A DNA stretch of 7,228 bases, from assembly GCA_937900435.1 (NCBI GenBank), contig CALCEG010000055.1:1-7228 (forward strand), in the 5' to 3' direction. This document shows, piece after piece, positions 1 to 6,112 of the stretch (its first letter is position 1; each line of letters opens with the position of its first letter). The DNA comes from an uncultured Alphaproteobacteria bacterium (GTDB lineage: Bacteria > Pseudomonadota > Alphaproteobacteria > Rs-D84). Under the pieces are notes generated by a model. It saw nothing but the letters and a program-made list of their open reading frames with translations. It was not told the origin of the DNA and ran no database searches. The position numbers and the translations under genes were made by a program.

Positions 1-293
1 TCAGATATATCATTTGTTGGGACGGGTCTGTCTTTAAATTGCCTAGAAAAAGCATTGCCAATAAGGTTGCTAATCATAGATGGCATTAATATATCATCGT
101 ACGTCATTTCCGTTGGCGTCCCCACAATTTCTGACAATGCAGTTAAATCCGCCTTATCTGCCTTTAAATCCAATGCGGTTGATGTTGCATAATTGGTTAA
201 CGCTTCGTCTAAGAAACTGCGTGATATAATACTGGCATTTGCGGTTGTAATCGCGCACAAACTGCATGCAAGCCCCATGAATAATTTTTTCAT
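1..293 (-). CDS. Secreted protein with signal peptide, 5' part only (cut by window edge)
   Basis: An open frame of 97 codons without a stop runs from an ATG at 293 off the left edge, so the C-terminus is missing. The first 20 residues form a Sec signal peptide: MKKL start, hydrophobic core with two cysteines, and a likely signal peptidase I site after Ala-Asn-Ala (20). No proper lipobox is present. The mature start contains a short helical stretch (about residues 41-58, LDLKADKADLTALSEIVG) that resembles the heptad-like KAD repeats of phage tail fibres and trimeric surface proteins; the resemblance is by eye only. I prefer 293 to the in-frame ATG at 299 because AAGGGG lies 6 nt upstream of 293 but directly against 299. 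An exported or surface protein is inferred and its function is unknown. A long leader and a promoter lie upstream (566-595). Confidence 0.75.
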   Translation of the reverse strand, partial: MKKLFMGLACSLCAITTANASIISRSFLDEALTNYATSTALDLKADKADLTALSEIVGTPTEMTYDDILMPSMISNLIGNAFSRQFKDRPVPTNDIS

Positions 294-559
294 AAACATC
301 CCCTTTTTTTCTTTCCAATAAAATAACCGCCATGGGAATCATTAGCGGTCGGGGAGTTCGTAAATCAGTATATCAATGATTCTGTCGCTTTTGGCGCAAT
401 GCACCTGTTGTATAGCGGACAGCCCCCCGACACTTTATCAGGGTTGTTAAAATACAGTGCAAATATGGAAAACACAGGTCGGATTACGACACGCTCATTA
501 TATTTGCACCGGATATACTGGGCCTACGACAGCCCCAAACCAAATTCCCATCTGGTTCA
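294..559 (-). promoter_or_regulatory. Long structured 5' leader or small RNA upstream of the secreted-protein gene
   Basis: About 265 nt between the predicted transcription start (near 559) and the ATG at 293 hold no convincing gene but many inverted repeats. In window coordinates, 348-354 (GTCGGGG) pairs with 425-431. Inside it 363-367 pairs with 377-381, and 382-389 pairs with 414-422 with one bulged base, which together form a possible three-way junction. A second domain has the perfect 10-bp stem 457-466/500-509 with a small hairpin 478-481/487-490 at its tip. A minus-strand hairpin (6 bp with one G-U) spans 537-554. Nearest the gene, 326-330 pairs with 345-349 and is followed on the minus strand by a T-rich run, like a weak terminator. 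I searched by eye for signatures of RNase P RNA, tmRNA, SRP RNA and hammerhead and found none. It could be a riboswitch-like leader, an sRNA or a repeated intergenic element. Confidence 0.45.
457..509. repeat. Perfect 10-bp inverted repeat with internal hairpin
   Basis: GTGCAAATAT at 457-466 is exactly complementary to ATATTTGCAC at 500-509. The 33-nt interval contains a smaller stem, GTCG (478-481) with CGAC (487-490), around a 5-nt loop. All pairs are Watson-Crick, so either strand could fold. It lies in the transcribed leader inferred for the left-edge gene. Confidence 0.7.
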
Positions 560-565
560 ATGTGG

Positions 566-595
566 ATTATAATACAATATATAGATTTATTGCAA
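566..595 (-). promoter_or_regulatory. Predicted sigma-70-type promoter for the left-edge gene or leader RNA
   Basis: Reading the minus strand, a -35 box TTGCAA (590-595) is followed after 18 bp by a consensus -10 box TATAAT (566-571). Transcription would start near 559. It lies between the end of tatD (614) and the structured leader. No hairpin terminator is seen right after tatD, so read-through from the upstream operon may add to transcription here. Confidence 0.55.
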
Positions 596-613
596 GAACA
601 AATAAAAATTCAT

Positions 614-1372
614 CTAAAATTCTATTTTTGGGTACAGATTTTTAACGTTTTTTTCCAACTGTTCGGACAATTCGTCCATTGAAACACCCTTGATTTCCGC
701 CAATACTCGCGCGGTTTCAACAACCATAGCCGGTTCGCATTTCTGACCACGATATGGTACCGGCGCGCAATACGGTGCGTCTGTTTCAATAACGATACGG
801 TCCAGCGGAATCTTGGAAAAAGTTTCACGCAGTTCAGCCGCATTCTTAAATGTTAAAATCCCACTAGCAGAAAAAAAGAACCCACGATCCAACATTGCTT
901 TCGCCAGTCCCCACGAACTGGTAAAACAGTGCATAACCCCACCAATATCGCCTGTTAAAATTGCAGCGGTATCTTCTTCGGCATCGCGTGTATGTATCGC
1001 AACGGGCAGGGCATATTTACGCGCGATGTCCAGTTGCTGTTCGAACAGTTTAATTTGTTCTGTGCGCGTGTCGCTGTTGTAATGATAGTCCAGCCCAATT
1101 TCGCCCACCCCGACAATACGCGGATTGCGCATAACGTCATCGGTCAGATACTGTTCTGCATCTGCAGGCGCGTGTTCTGGGTGGATTCCGATGGTGCAAA
1201 ATATGTTTTTATGTTTTTTTGCCAAATCCAGTGCGGCTGGGATATCTTCTGGGTCGGCAGTTGGGCAAATTATAACACCAACCCCGGCTTCTTTGGCGCG
1301 CAAGATTATATCGCTGCTATCATTTCCATCACAATAATTATCAGTTAAATGACAATGTGTATCTATAAGCAT
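614..1372 (-). CDS. tatD: TatD family metal-dependent hydrolase / DNase
   Basis: The 252-residue protein is full length for the TatD/YcfH family of TIM-barrel metallohydrolases, which act as 3'-5' exonucleases and are linked to DNA repair and degradation in the cytoplasm. The metal ligands are all visible: HxH in DTHCHL (His6, His8), Glu91 in GEIGLDY, His127 in AIHTRD, His148 in MHCF, and Asp198 in ETDAPY. The family signature PYRGQKCEP follows near 206-214. The ATG at 1372 lies 10 nt inside the 3' end of holB, which suggests translational coupling, and GGAA lies upstream of it. It is the last gene of the mtaB-dacA-holB-tatD operon. In Alphaproteobacteria tatD genes are commonly found close to holB, so the position fits. 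Which member of the TatD/YcfH/YjjV group it matches best cannot be settled by eye. Confidence 0.93.
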   Translation of the reverse strand: MLIDTHCHLTDNYCDGNDSSDIILRAKEAGVGVIICPTADPEDIPAALDLAKKHKNIFCTIGIHPEHAPADAEQYLTDDVMRNPRIVGVGEIGLDYHYNSDTRTEQIKLFEQQLDIARKYALPVAIHTRDAEEDTAAILTGDIGGVMHCFTSSWGLAKAMLDRGFFFSASGILTFKNAAELRETFSKIPLDRIVIETDAPYCAPVPYRGQKCEPAMVVETARVLAEIKGVSMDELSEQLEKNVKNLYPKIEF

Positions 1373-2268
1373 TTTTTTATTTCCATAATGATTTTAAATA
1401 TTCCGATTTCAGGTTCCAGATATACGTTTTTTATATCTGCCACAGAACGTGTTGCCACAGGATACAGGTCGGCCAAACCAAAGTGCGCAATCACATCCAA
1501 CAGAATCCCATATATTTCTGGCATTGGCGCAATTTTTTTTGCGATTGCCATAATATCTGCGCTGTTTGTATGCGTGTCGTTCAATGCATTAATCAGTTCT
1601 GTATAAATAACATCGCCCCCAGATTGTTTTAAATTTGCGATTTTTCCGAAACTGCCGTTTGCCAGTTTCAGCATATCGGTGCTGATATCTTCTTCGGGCA
1701 AAAAGCGCGCGCACAGTTCACGCAGTTCTGATACAGACAGTGGTCTTAATTTTTCCACGCGTGAACGCGAACGCACCGTTGGTAAAACATTGGCCAACTG
1801 ATGAACAACCAGCAAGAACAAGGTCTTTTCTGGTGGTTCTTCCAGTAATTTTAATATTGCATTAGATGCAGAAGTATTTAATTGGTCAACAGAATCAATC
1901 AGTATAACGCGCCAATCACCCGACATAGACGACATTTGCATTTTATTAATCATTGCGCGGACGGTATGGACGGATATAACCTTACCATCTGTTTTTGGTT
2001 TCCCTTTGTCATCAATATTTCGTTCCATATCAATGATAAAGAAATCCCCGACATTTCCATAAACCATTTTTGCAATTTTGTACGCCAGTGTGGCTTTACC
2101 GATACCATGGGTCCCGGTCAGCATCCACACAGGGTGTATTGGGTGCTTATCGCGATTTTCCCACGCGTTAACAAAAGTACGCCAAACATCAGAATGTCCG
2201 ACCAGACAATCATTATCCATCGGGTGGGGAAATTTATAATCAGATGCTGATTTTTTTCGTGGTGCCAT
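1363..2268 (-). CDS. holB: DNA polymerase III subunit delta'
   Basis: The 301-residue AAA+ protein is part of the clamp loader (with delta and tau/gamma), which opens and loads the beta sliding clamp at the replication fork. Visible motifs are a P-loop GTHGIGKAT (52-60), Walker B-like VILIDSVDQLN (121-131), the family segment SNAILKLLEEPP (135-146), and the sensor-1 region LPTVRSRSR (162-170). The last reads SRS where SRC is usual. The four zinc-binding cysteines found between Walker A and B in E. coli delta' are absent; only three cysteines occur in the whole protein. The N-terminus, with a basic lead and then FPHP and a GH pair before the P-loop, resembles alphaproteobacterial homologues. 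The ATG lies 1 nt after the dacA stop with no strong ribosome-binding site, so coupling is likely. The 3' end overlaps tatD by 10 bp. Confidence 0.9.
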   Translation of the reverse strand: MAPRKKSASDYKFPHPMDNDCLVGHSDVWRTFVNAWENRDKHPIHPVWMLTGTHGIGKATLAYKIAKMVYGNVGDFFIIDMERNIDDKGKPKTDGKVISVHTVRAMINKMQMSSMSGDWRVILIDSVDQLNTSASNAILKLLEEPPEKTLFLLVVHQLANVLPTVRSRSRVEKLRPLSVSELRELCARFLPEEDISTDMLKLANGSFGKIANLKQSGGDVIYTELINALNDTHTNSADIMAIAKKIAPMPEIYGILLDVIAHFGLADLYPVATRSVADIKNVYLEPEIGIFKIIMEIKKCL

Positions 2269-2269
2269 T

Positions 2270-3448
2270 TTATTCTAACCCCAGTATTACTTTGATATTT
2301 TCGATTATACGCCCCAAGAAACGTACTTTTTTAACATCTGACTTTGCGACCAGTGGCGCGCGCGCAATGGTTTTTCCGTATCTTTCAGCGACGATTTCAC
2401 CGACTTTGTCGCCTGCCATTATTGGTGCGCTAACTGGTTCATTGTATCGTGCCAAGACACGCACGCCATTTATCCCTGAATTTTTATCAACGGTGATGGT
2501 AAACGGCTTGTCAACTGTGGCAACGACTGTCTTTTCGCGACCGTACCATACGGGGATTTCTGCGACCGCATCGCCAGCTTGAAAGAAAGTCTTGTTAGTT
2601 GTCGTTGCATAGCCGTATTCCAACAACTTTTTCATTTCCGCAGACAGGGCATCGTGTCCTTTGCCGTTAAAGCCGTTGATTACACCGATTAACCTGCGAC
2701 CACCGACTTTTGCACTGGCGACCATACCATAACCACCATCCGAAGTGTGTCCTGTCTTCAGGCCATCTGCGCCACGCATATTAAACAGCAACTTATTATA
2801 GTTTACGGTATGCGTGCGCCCCCATTCTTTGCACCAGTCTGTCTTGTGTTCGCTAAATTCAAACCGCTTGGTTGCAAACATTGGATATATATCAGGATAA
2901 TCGGATATCAAGTGTTCTGCTAAAATCGCCAGTTCGCGACTGGTCATTAAATTATTAGGATCTGGCAGTCCGCTTGCATTACCGAACGTAGACCGTTCCA
3001 TACCAATACTGCGTGCTTTTTCGGTCATTTTAGTTGTGAACGCCACTTCGGTCCCAGCCAATTTCTCTGCAACTACGACCGATGCATCGCCCCCAGACAG
3101 CACAATCAATCCCAGAATCAAATCGCGCACAGAAATATCTTGTCCTGCGACCAAGCAAATTTTACTGGCCGGATACCATTCTGGGCGATTATAGTCCGCA
3201 TTTTCACCAACAGGGAATCGCGTGTCCATTGTTATATTTCCGGCCTTTAATTCGTCAAACAGAACCGCCAGCGTCATCAACTTAATCATTGAAGACGGCG
3301 GCATCAAGGTATCTGCATTTTTTGCAAAAATTTCCGTCCCCGAATCGTAGTCAATTAAAAAGGCGGATTTTGCCTTGGTTTTAAACTCTTCTGCATTTGC
3401 GATACCGCACACAAACATTAAAAATAAAGTAATTAATTTCTTTTTCAT
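2270..3448 (-). CDS. dacA: D-alanyl-D-alanine carboxypeptidase (PBP5-like, peptidase family S11)
   Basis: The 392-residue protein trims the terminal D-Ala from peptidoglycan pentapeptides in the periplasm. A signal peptide (MKKK, hydrophobic core, likely cleavage after Ala19 in ANA) is followed by the S11 domain with SxxK as Ser53-Met-Ile-Lys56, the second motif at 118-120 reading SGG where SGN is usual, and KTG at 231-233 in LKTGHT. A PBP5 C-terminal beta domain follows (about 290-375). The end, FLGRIIENIKVILGLE, looks like the amphipathic helix that anchors PBP5 to the inner membrane. I chose the ATG at 3448 because it begins the signal peptide. The frame is open to an ATG at 3505, which would add 19 residues, overlap mtaB and bury the signal sequence. 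No clear Shine-Dalgarno precedes 3448. The gene lies 19 bp after mtaB and 1 bp before holB. The family is certain; the exact paralogue (dacA/dacC/dacF) is less so. Confidence 0.92.
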   Translation of the reverse strand: MKKKLITLFLMFVCGIANAEEFKTKAKSAFLIDYDSGTEIFAKNADTLMPPSSMIKLMTLAVLFDELKAGNITMDTRFPVGENADYNRPEWYPASKICLVAGQDISVRDLILGLIVLSGGDASVVVAEKLAGTEVAFTTKMTEKARSIGMERSTFGNASGLPDPNNLMTSRELAILAEHLISDYPDIYPMFATKRFEFSEHKTDWCKEWGRTHTVNYNKLLFNMRGADGLKTGHTSDGGYGMVASAKVGGRRLIGVINGFNGKGHDALSAEMKKLLEYGYATTTNKTFFQAGDAVAEIPVWYGREKTVVATVDKPFTITVDKNSGINGVRVLARYNEPVSAPIMAGDKVGEIVAERYGKTIARAPLVAKSDVKKVRFLGRIIENIKVILGLE

Positions 3449-3467
3449 AATTTTGATATTAACAGTT

Positions 3468-4715
3468 CTAAATCGCCTTGCCAACAAAATAATCGTTGTC
3501 GACATCAGTTAGTTGCACATCACAAATTGTGCGTGGGGGCAGGGGCCTGCCGATAATTTTTACCGCGATATCGTGAGGACAACGTGCAATATTGTTTTCT
3601 TCAACCAATACCTGAAGTGTTTTTCCAATTTGCGCCCGCATAAATTCCATACGATTTTTGTTGGCTAAGTCAGCAATAATTTTAACCCGTTTTTTTGAAA
3701 CAGACCTGTCAATCTGTTCCGGCATTGTTGCGGCAACTGTATCTGGTCGTGGCGAAAAAGGGAATGCATGAATTTTAATTGGCTTAGTCTCGGAAACTAA
3801 TTGCAGTGTTTCGTTAAACAGTTCTTCTGTTTCGCCTGGGAATCCACAAATAATATCCCAACTAAAAGAAATTTTCCCATTTCCCATTGCAACCAGTTCG
3901 CGCACTTGTTGCGCACTGTGTCGGCGTTTCATCGCTTGCAATATAGTGTCCGATCCCGACTGCATTGAAAAGTGAATGTGTGGCATCATACGCGGTTCGT
4001 GCAAAATCAGATTGATAATATTTTTCACATCTGGTACCGCAGGATCCAACGAAGACAATCGTAATCTTTTTATTTCTGGCACATCGTTTAATAGTGCTTG
4101 GCACAAGTCGGATATCAGGAACGGATTGCCGTCTTTTCTTGTTGCGTATGATGCGATATCAACCCCAGTTAAAACGATTTCATAGAACCCTTTTTGCACC
4201 GCATTTTGCGCATCGCACAATATGTCTTTGTAATCAAAAGAAACGGCTTTGCCACGCAGTTTTCTGGTTATACAATAAGTACAACTATGATTACAGCCAT
4301 TTTGAATTTGTATAAATTGTTTGGACAGTTTTTCATCTGTACTTTTGAATTTTGTAATTTCTGGACTTACAATATGACAGGGGGCATTTTCTATCGCGGA
4401 AACATAAAGTCCTAAATTAAGTTTATCAAAATTGCTTATGACAAACGTATTTTGAATTTGTGAAAACAGTTCTGGGTTTCGCGTTGCGGCACAGCCTGTA
4501 ACAAATATAGGCGCGTCTGGATTTTCGCGTGCGATTTTTCTGATTGCCTGCCCAGATTGCCTTTCTGCCTCTGCCGTAACTGCGCAAGTATTAACGACAA
4601 TAGCCGTTTCTATATGCGATTCCAGCATATTTTTAATCTTTTCAGCCTCTAGCGCATTCAGTCTGCAACCGAAAGATAATGTTTTTATGTTGTTTTTTTT
4701 ATTTTCTTCTTGCAT
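3468..4715 (-). CDS. mtaB: tRNA t6A37 methylthiotransferase MtaB
   Basis: The 415-residue radical-SAM enzyme converts t6A37 to ms2t6A in ANN-decoding tRNAs. The N-terminal MTTase domain carries three cluster cysteines: Cys17 in SFGCRLN, Cys44 in NTCAVT and Cys75 in VTGCAA. GCRLN is characteristic of the MtaB branch rather than MiaB or RimO. The radical-SAM motif CNHSCTYC (Cys141, 145, 148) follows, and a TRAM-like RNA-binding domain fills the C-terminus (about 355-415). Length is normal. The ATG at 4715 is preceded by GGACGG about 6 nt away. It is the first gene of the operon, directly behind the promoter at 4734-4761, which would give a very short leader. The downstream genes (cell wall, replication, DNase) have unrelated roles, so the operon appears to group housekeeping functions. 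Confidence 0.93.
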   Translation of the reverse strand: MQEENKKNNIKTLSFGCRLNALEAEKIKNMLESHIETAIVVNTCAVTAEAERQSGQAIRKIARENPDAPIFVTGCAATRNPELFSQIQNTFVISNFDKLNLGLYVSAIENAPCHIVSPEITKFKSTDEKLSKQFIQIQNGCNHSCTYCITRKLRGKAVSFDYKDILCDAQNAVQKGFYEIVLTGVDIASYATRKDGNPFLISDLCQALLNDVPEIKRLRLSSLDPAVPDVKNIINLILHEPRMMPHIHFSMQSGSDTILQAMKRRHSAQQVRELVAMGNGKISFSWDIICGFPGETEELFNETLQLVSETKPIKIHAFPFSPRPDTVAATMPEQIDRSVSKKRVKIIADLANKNRMEFMRAQIGKTLQVLVEENNIARCPHDIAVKIIGRPLPPRTICDVQLTDVDNDYFVGKAI

Positions 4716-4733
4716 TTTTACCGTCCATAGGGC

Positions 4734-4761
4734 ATTATAACGTGGTTATAAATGATTTCAA
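4734..4761 (-). promoter_or_regulatory. Promoter of the mtaB-dacA-holB-tatD operon
   Basis: On the minus strand, TTGAAA (4756-4761) and TATAAT (4734-4739) are separated by 16 bp, close to the sigma-70 consensus. Transcription should start near 4727, about a dozen nt before the mtaB ATG. The element lies inside the 59-bp divergent spacer and overlaps a plus-strand -10-like TATAAC (4736-4741) that may serve rpoZ, although no good -35 box is found for the latter. Confidence 0.65.
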
Positions 4762-4774
4762 CAAAGGAATTAAA

Positions 4775-5161
4775 ATGGCACGTACAACAAATTCAGATAC
4801 ATTACCGTATGTAGAAAGTCGTTATGAACTTGGGATGTTGGCATCTCAACGTGTTCGTGATTTGAACGGTGGTGCAGAACCTGTGGTTGCTCAGGACAAG
4901 GATAAATTAACAGTTGTTGCATTGCGTGAAATTGCCAGTGGCAAATTGGATGTTGATGCAGTTCGTCATGAATTTGTACAATCGTACAAGGAAACACCTG
5001 TTGCATTGGACGGCGAAGAATCATTGGAAGTTGACACAACTGATCCATTGTTGCGCGAAATTGATGCAGAGCTGGAAGCGACCTTGGACGACGAAGTGGC
5101 AGAATCCATAGAAGCGGACGAAACGGTTGATGAAGCCGAAGAAACATCTGACGAAGAATAA
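4775..5161 (+). CDS. rpoZ: DNA-directed RNA polymerase omega subunit
   Basis: The 128-residue protein is the small omega subunit that binds beta' and helps RNA polymerase assemble. Residues 1-55 match the omega fold: MART start, RYELGMLASQRVRDL (about 16-30), GAEPVV and then the conserved VVALREIASG (47-56). Residues from about 80 are almost purely acidic (Glu/Asp-rich, no lysine), a low-complexity tail that makes it longer than the 91-residue E. coli protein; extended omegas are usual in Alphaproteobacteria. The ATG at 4775 has AAGGA about 7 nt upstream. The frame is open upstream to 4679, but that extension runs through the mtaB start and has no homology-like features. The gene is divergent from mtaB. 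A tRNA-Ser gene follows after 17 bp, probably in the same transcript, in place of the relA/spoT gene often seen after rpoZ. Confidence 0.92.
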   Translation: MARTTNSDTLPYVESRYELGMLASQRVRDLNGGAEPVVAQDKDKLTVVALREIASGKLDVDAVRHEFVQSYKETPVALDGEESLEVDTTDPLLREIDAELEATLDDEVAESIEADETVDEAEETSDEE

Positions 5162-5178
5162 TCTAATTAACATTATTC

Positions 5179-5269
5179 GGAGATGTCGCATAGTTGGTCT
5201 AGTGCGCCACATTGGAAATGTGGTATACTCGCAAGGGTATCAAGGGTTCGAATCCCTTCATCTCCGCCA
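5179..5269 (+). tRNA. tRNA-Ser (anticodon GGA)
   Basis: This is a complete type II tRNA of 91 nt including an encoded CCA end. The acceptor stem GGAGATG (5179-5185) pairs perfectly with CATCTCC (5259-5265), with discriminator G at 5266 and CCA at 5267-5269. The anticodon stem CCACA/TGTGG (5207-5211/5219-5223) encloses the loop TTGGAAA, with anticodon GGA at 5214-5216, reading UCC and UCU codons. A long variable arm near 5224-5241 and the discriminator G fit serine. The T arm carries GGTTCGAATCC. It lies 17 bp after rpoZ and 13 bp before a strong terminator. Confidence 0.97.
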
Positions 5270-5282
5270 GAAATAATCAAAA

Positions 5283-5313
5283 CCCCGACAATATCTGTCG
5301 GGGCTTTGTTTTT
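5283..5313 (+). terminator. Strong intrinsic terminator after tRNA-Ser
   Basis: CCCCGACA (5283-5290) pairs perfectly with TGTCGGGG (5296-5303) around a 5-nt loop, followed by CTTTGTTTTT. It should end the rpoZ-tRNA transcript. Confidence 0.92.
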
Positions 5314-5314
5314 A

Positions 5315-5335
5315 GGCAGATTACTGCCATTTTTT
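5315..5335 (+). terminator. Second, tandem intrinsic terminator
   Basis: GGCAG (5315-5319) pairs with CTGCC (5324-5328) around ATTA and is followed by A and six T residues. It is a shorter hairpin directly behind the first terminator and probably catches read-through. Confidence 0.7.
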
Positions 5336-5437
5336 CGCTACGAAGTTCCCAGTATGTGCAACGAAGTTATCAAATAATCGAACATCCCCACCGCTTACAT
5401 ACAACGCTCAAAATCCCGATGCCACTTTACGAATTTA

Positions 5438-5467
5438 TTGACAATAAGCCAGTTGTTGCACTAAAGT
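5438..5467 (+). promoter_or_regulatory. Predicted promoter for the lipoprotein gene
   Basis: A consensus -35 box TTGACA (5438-5443) is followed after 18 bp by TAAAGT (5462-5467), a four-of-six match to the -10 consensus. Transcription would start about 15 nt before the ATG at 5489. In the rest of this spacer (5336-5437) I see only a repeated 9-mer (ACGAAGTTC / ACGAAGTTA near 5339 and 5360) and no gene. Confidence 0.45.
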
Positions 5468-5488
5468 TCATAGCAAGAGGTTTATGTT

Positions 5489-6112
5489 ATGCGCAGACTG
5501 TTGTTATTCGTTTCTCCACTGCTATTATCTGCATGTGTGGCAGGGGTAGTTAATTCCATACAAAGAGAGAGAAATCCAAGATGTGAAAATGTTCAAGAGA
5601 TAGAAGTTTTCCAAGTTTTTGGTGACGGTGCTTTAGCGTTTACGTGTAAAAGAACTAGTTATGATGATTGTGCTTGGGGGATAACGGTAGCTGTGCCGAA
5701 GGCTTTAAGTGATATTTTATATGACAAACAAAGAATAATTGCACCAAAAGACAAGTGTATTGTGTACACTAGTACATATCAGTATAAAAATAAAGATGGT
5801 GATACTAATACCGTTCCCGTTGTTGGTTTTGAATATGAATATTCCCCTTCCAACGCAATTGAGGCAGAAGAGCGATTAAAAGAAACAAAATCAGAAATTT
5901 ATGATGCTTGTTTAGAAGAGATGGGGAAGGTGTCTAAAAAAACTTCCGAGAAAAATAAACAGAAATGCTCATGTGTTTCTGACACTATTATAGAAAAACT
6001 AATCACAATAATGATAGAAGATCCTGAAGCTGATATAGAAAGTGTGGGGCCTAAAATAATCCAGGACATAGAGTCTAAATGTGGTCAGTTGCCCAAAGGT
6101 ATGAAGATATAA
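5489..6112 (+). CDS. Unrecognised cysteine-rich lipoprotein
   Basis: The 207-residue product starts with a lipoprotein signal peptide: MRRLLLF, hydrophobic stretch and lipobox LSAC with the lipid-modified Cys16. The mature part has eight more cysteines (32, 53, 61, 90, 141, 160, 162, 198), an even number consistent with disulfides in the periplasm. The last four form the pattern C-x18-CxC-x35-C within a charged helical region (about 125-200). That pattern resembles small exported cysteine-motif domains seen in various Gram-negatives, but I cannot name a family. The start is supported by AGAGG 8 nt upstream. Codons are clearly richer in A and T than in the neighbouring housekeeping genes, which suggests a different origin. 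Its stop codon directly abuts the stop codon of the convergent recombinase with no terminator between. Function is unknown. A cargo gene of an integrated element is an inference. Confidence 0.8.
   Translation: MRRLLLFVSPLLLSACVAGVVNSIQRERNPRCENVQEIEVFQVFGDGALAFTCKRTSYDDCAWGITVAVPKALSDILYDKQRIIAPKDKCIVYTSTYQYKNKDGDTNTVPVVGFEYEYSPSNAIEAEERLKETKSEIYDACLEEMGKVSKKTSEKNKQKCSCVSDTIIEKLITIMIEDPEADIESVGPKIIQDIESKCGQLPKGMKI

Noticed and set aside
154..342. 62-codon minus-strand frame overlapping the left-edge gene
   Set aside because: It starts in the leader hairpin and conflicts with the signal-peptide frame at 293, which has a better ribosome-binding site.
484..551. Two tiny minus-strand reading frames (17 codons from 551, then 4 codons from 498 overlapping at TAATG) as leader peptides
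   Set aside because: No Shine-Dalgarno sequence, only a few nt after the predicted start of transcription, and no regulatory codon runs; the overlap may be chance.
294..613. Known housekeeping RNA (RNase P RNA, tmRNA, SRP RNA)
   Set aside because: None of the conserved core sequences of these RNAs that I know could be found on either strand.
457..645. 62-codon plus-strand open frame in the intergenic region
   Set aside because: No ribosome-binding site, no recognisable protein features, and it runs through the inverted repeats, the minus-strand promoter and the end of tatD.
3449..3505. Longer dacA start at 3505
   Set aside because: It would add 19 residues ahead of a clear signal peptide and overlap mtaB, with no ribosome-binding site.
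5245..5269. tRNA-Ser 3' end as attachment site with a second copy nearby
   Set aside because: No second copy of the T-arm/acceptor sequence occurs in the window, and the recombinase is of the serine rather than the tyrosine type.
5419..5553. Plus-strand frame starting MPLYEF before the lipoprotein gene
   Set aside because: The opening resembles small regulatory proteins, but there is no ribosome-binding site and most of it overlaps the lipoprotein in another frame.
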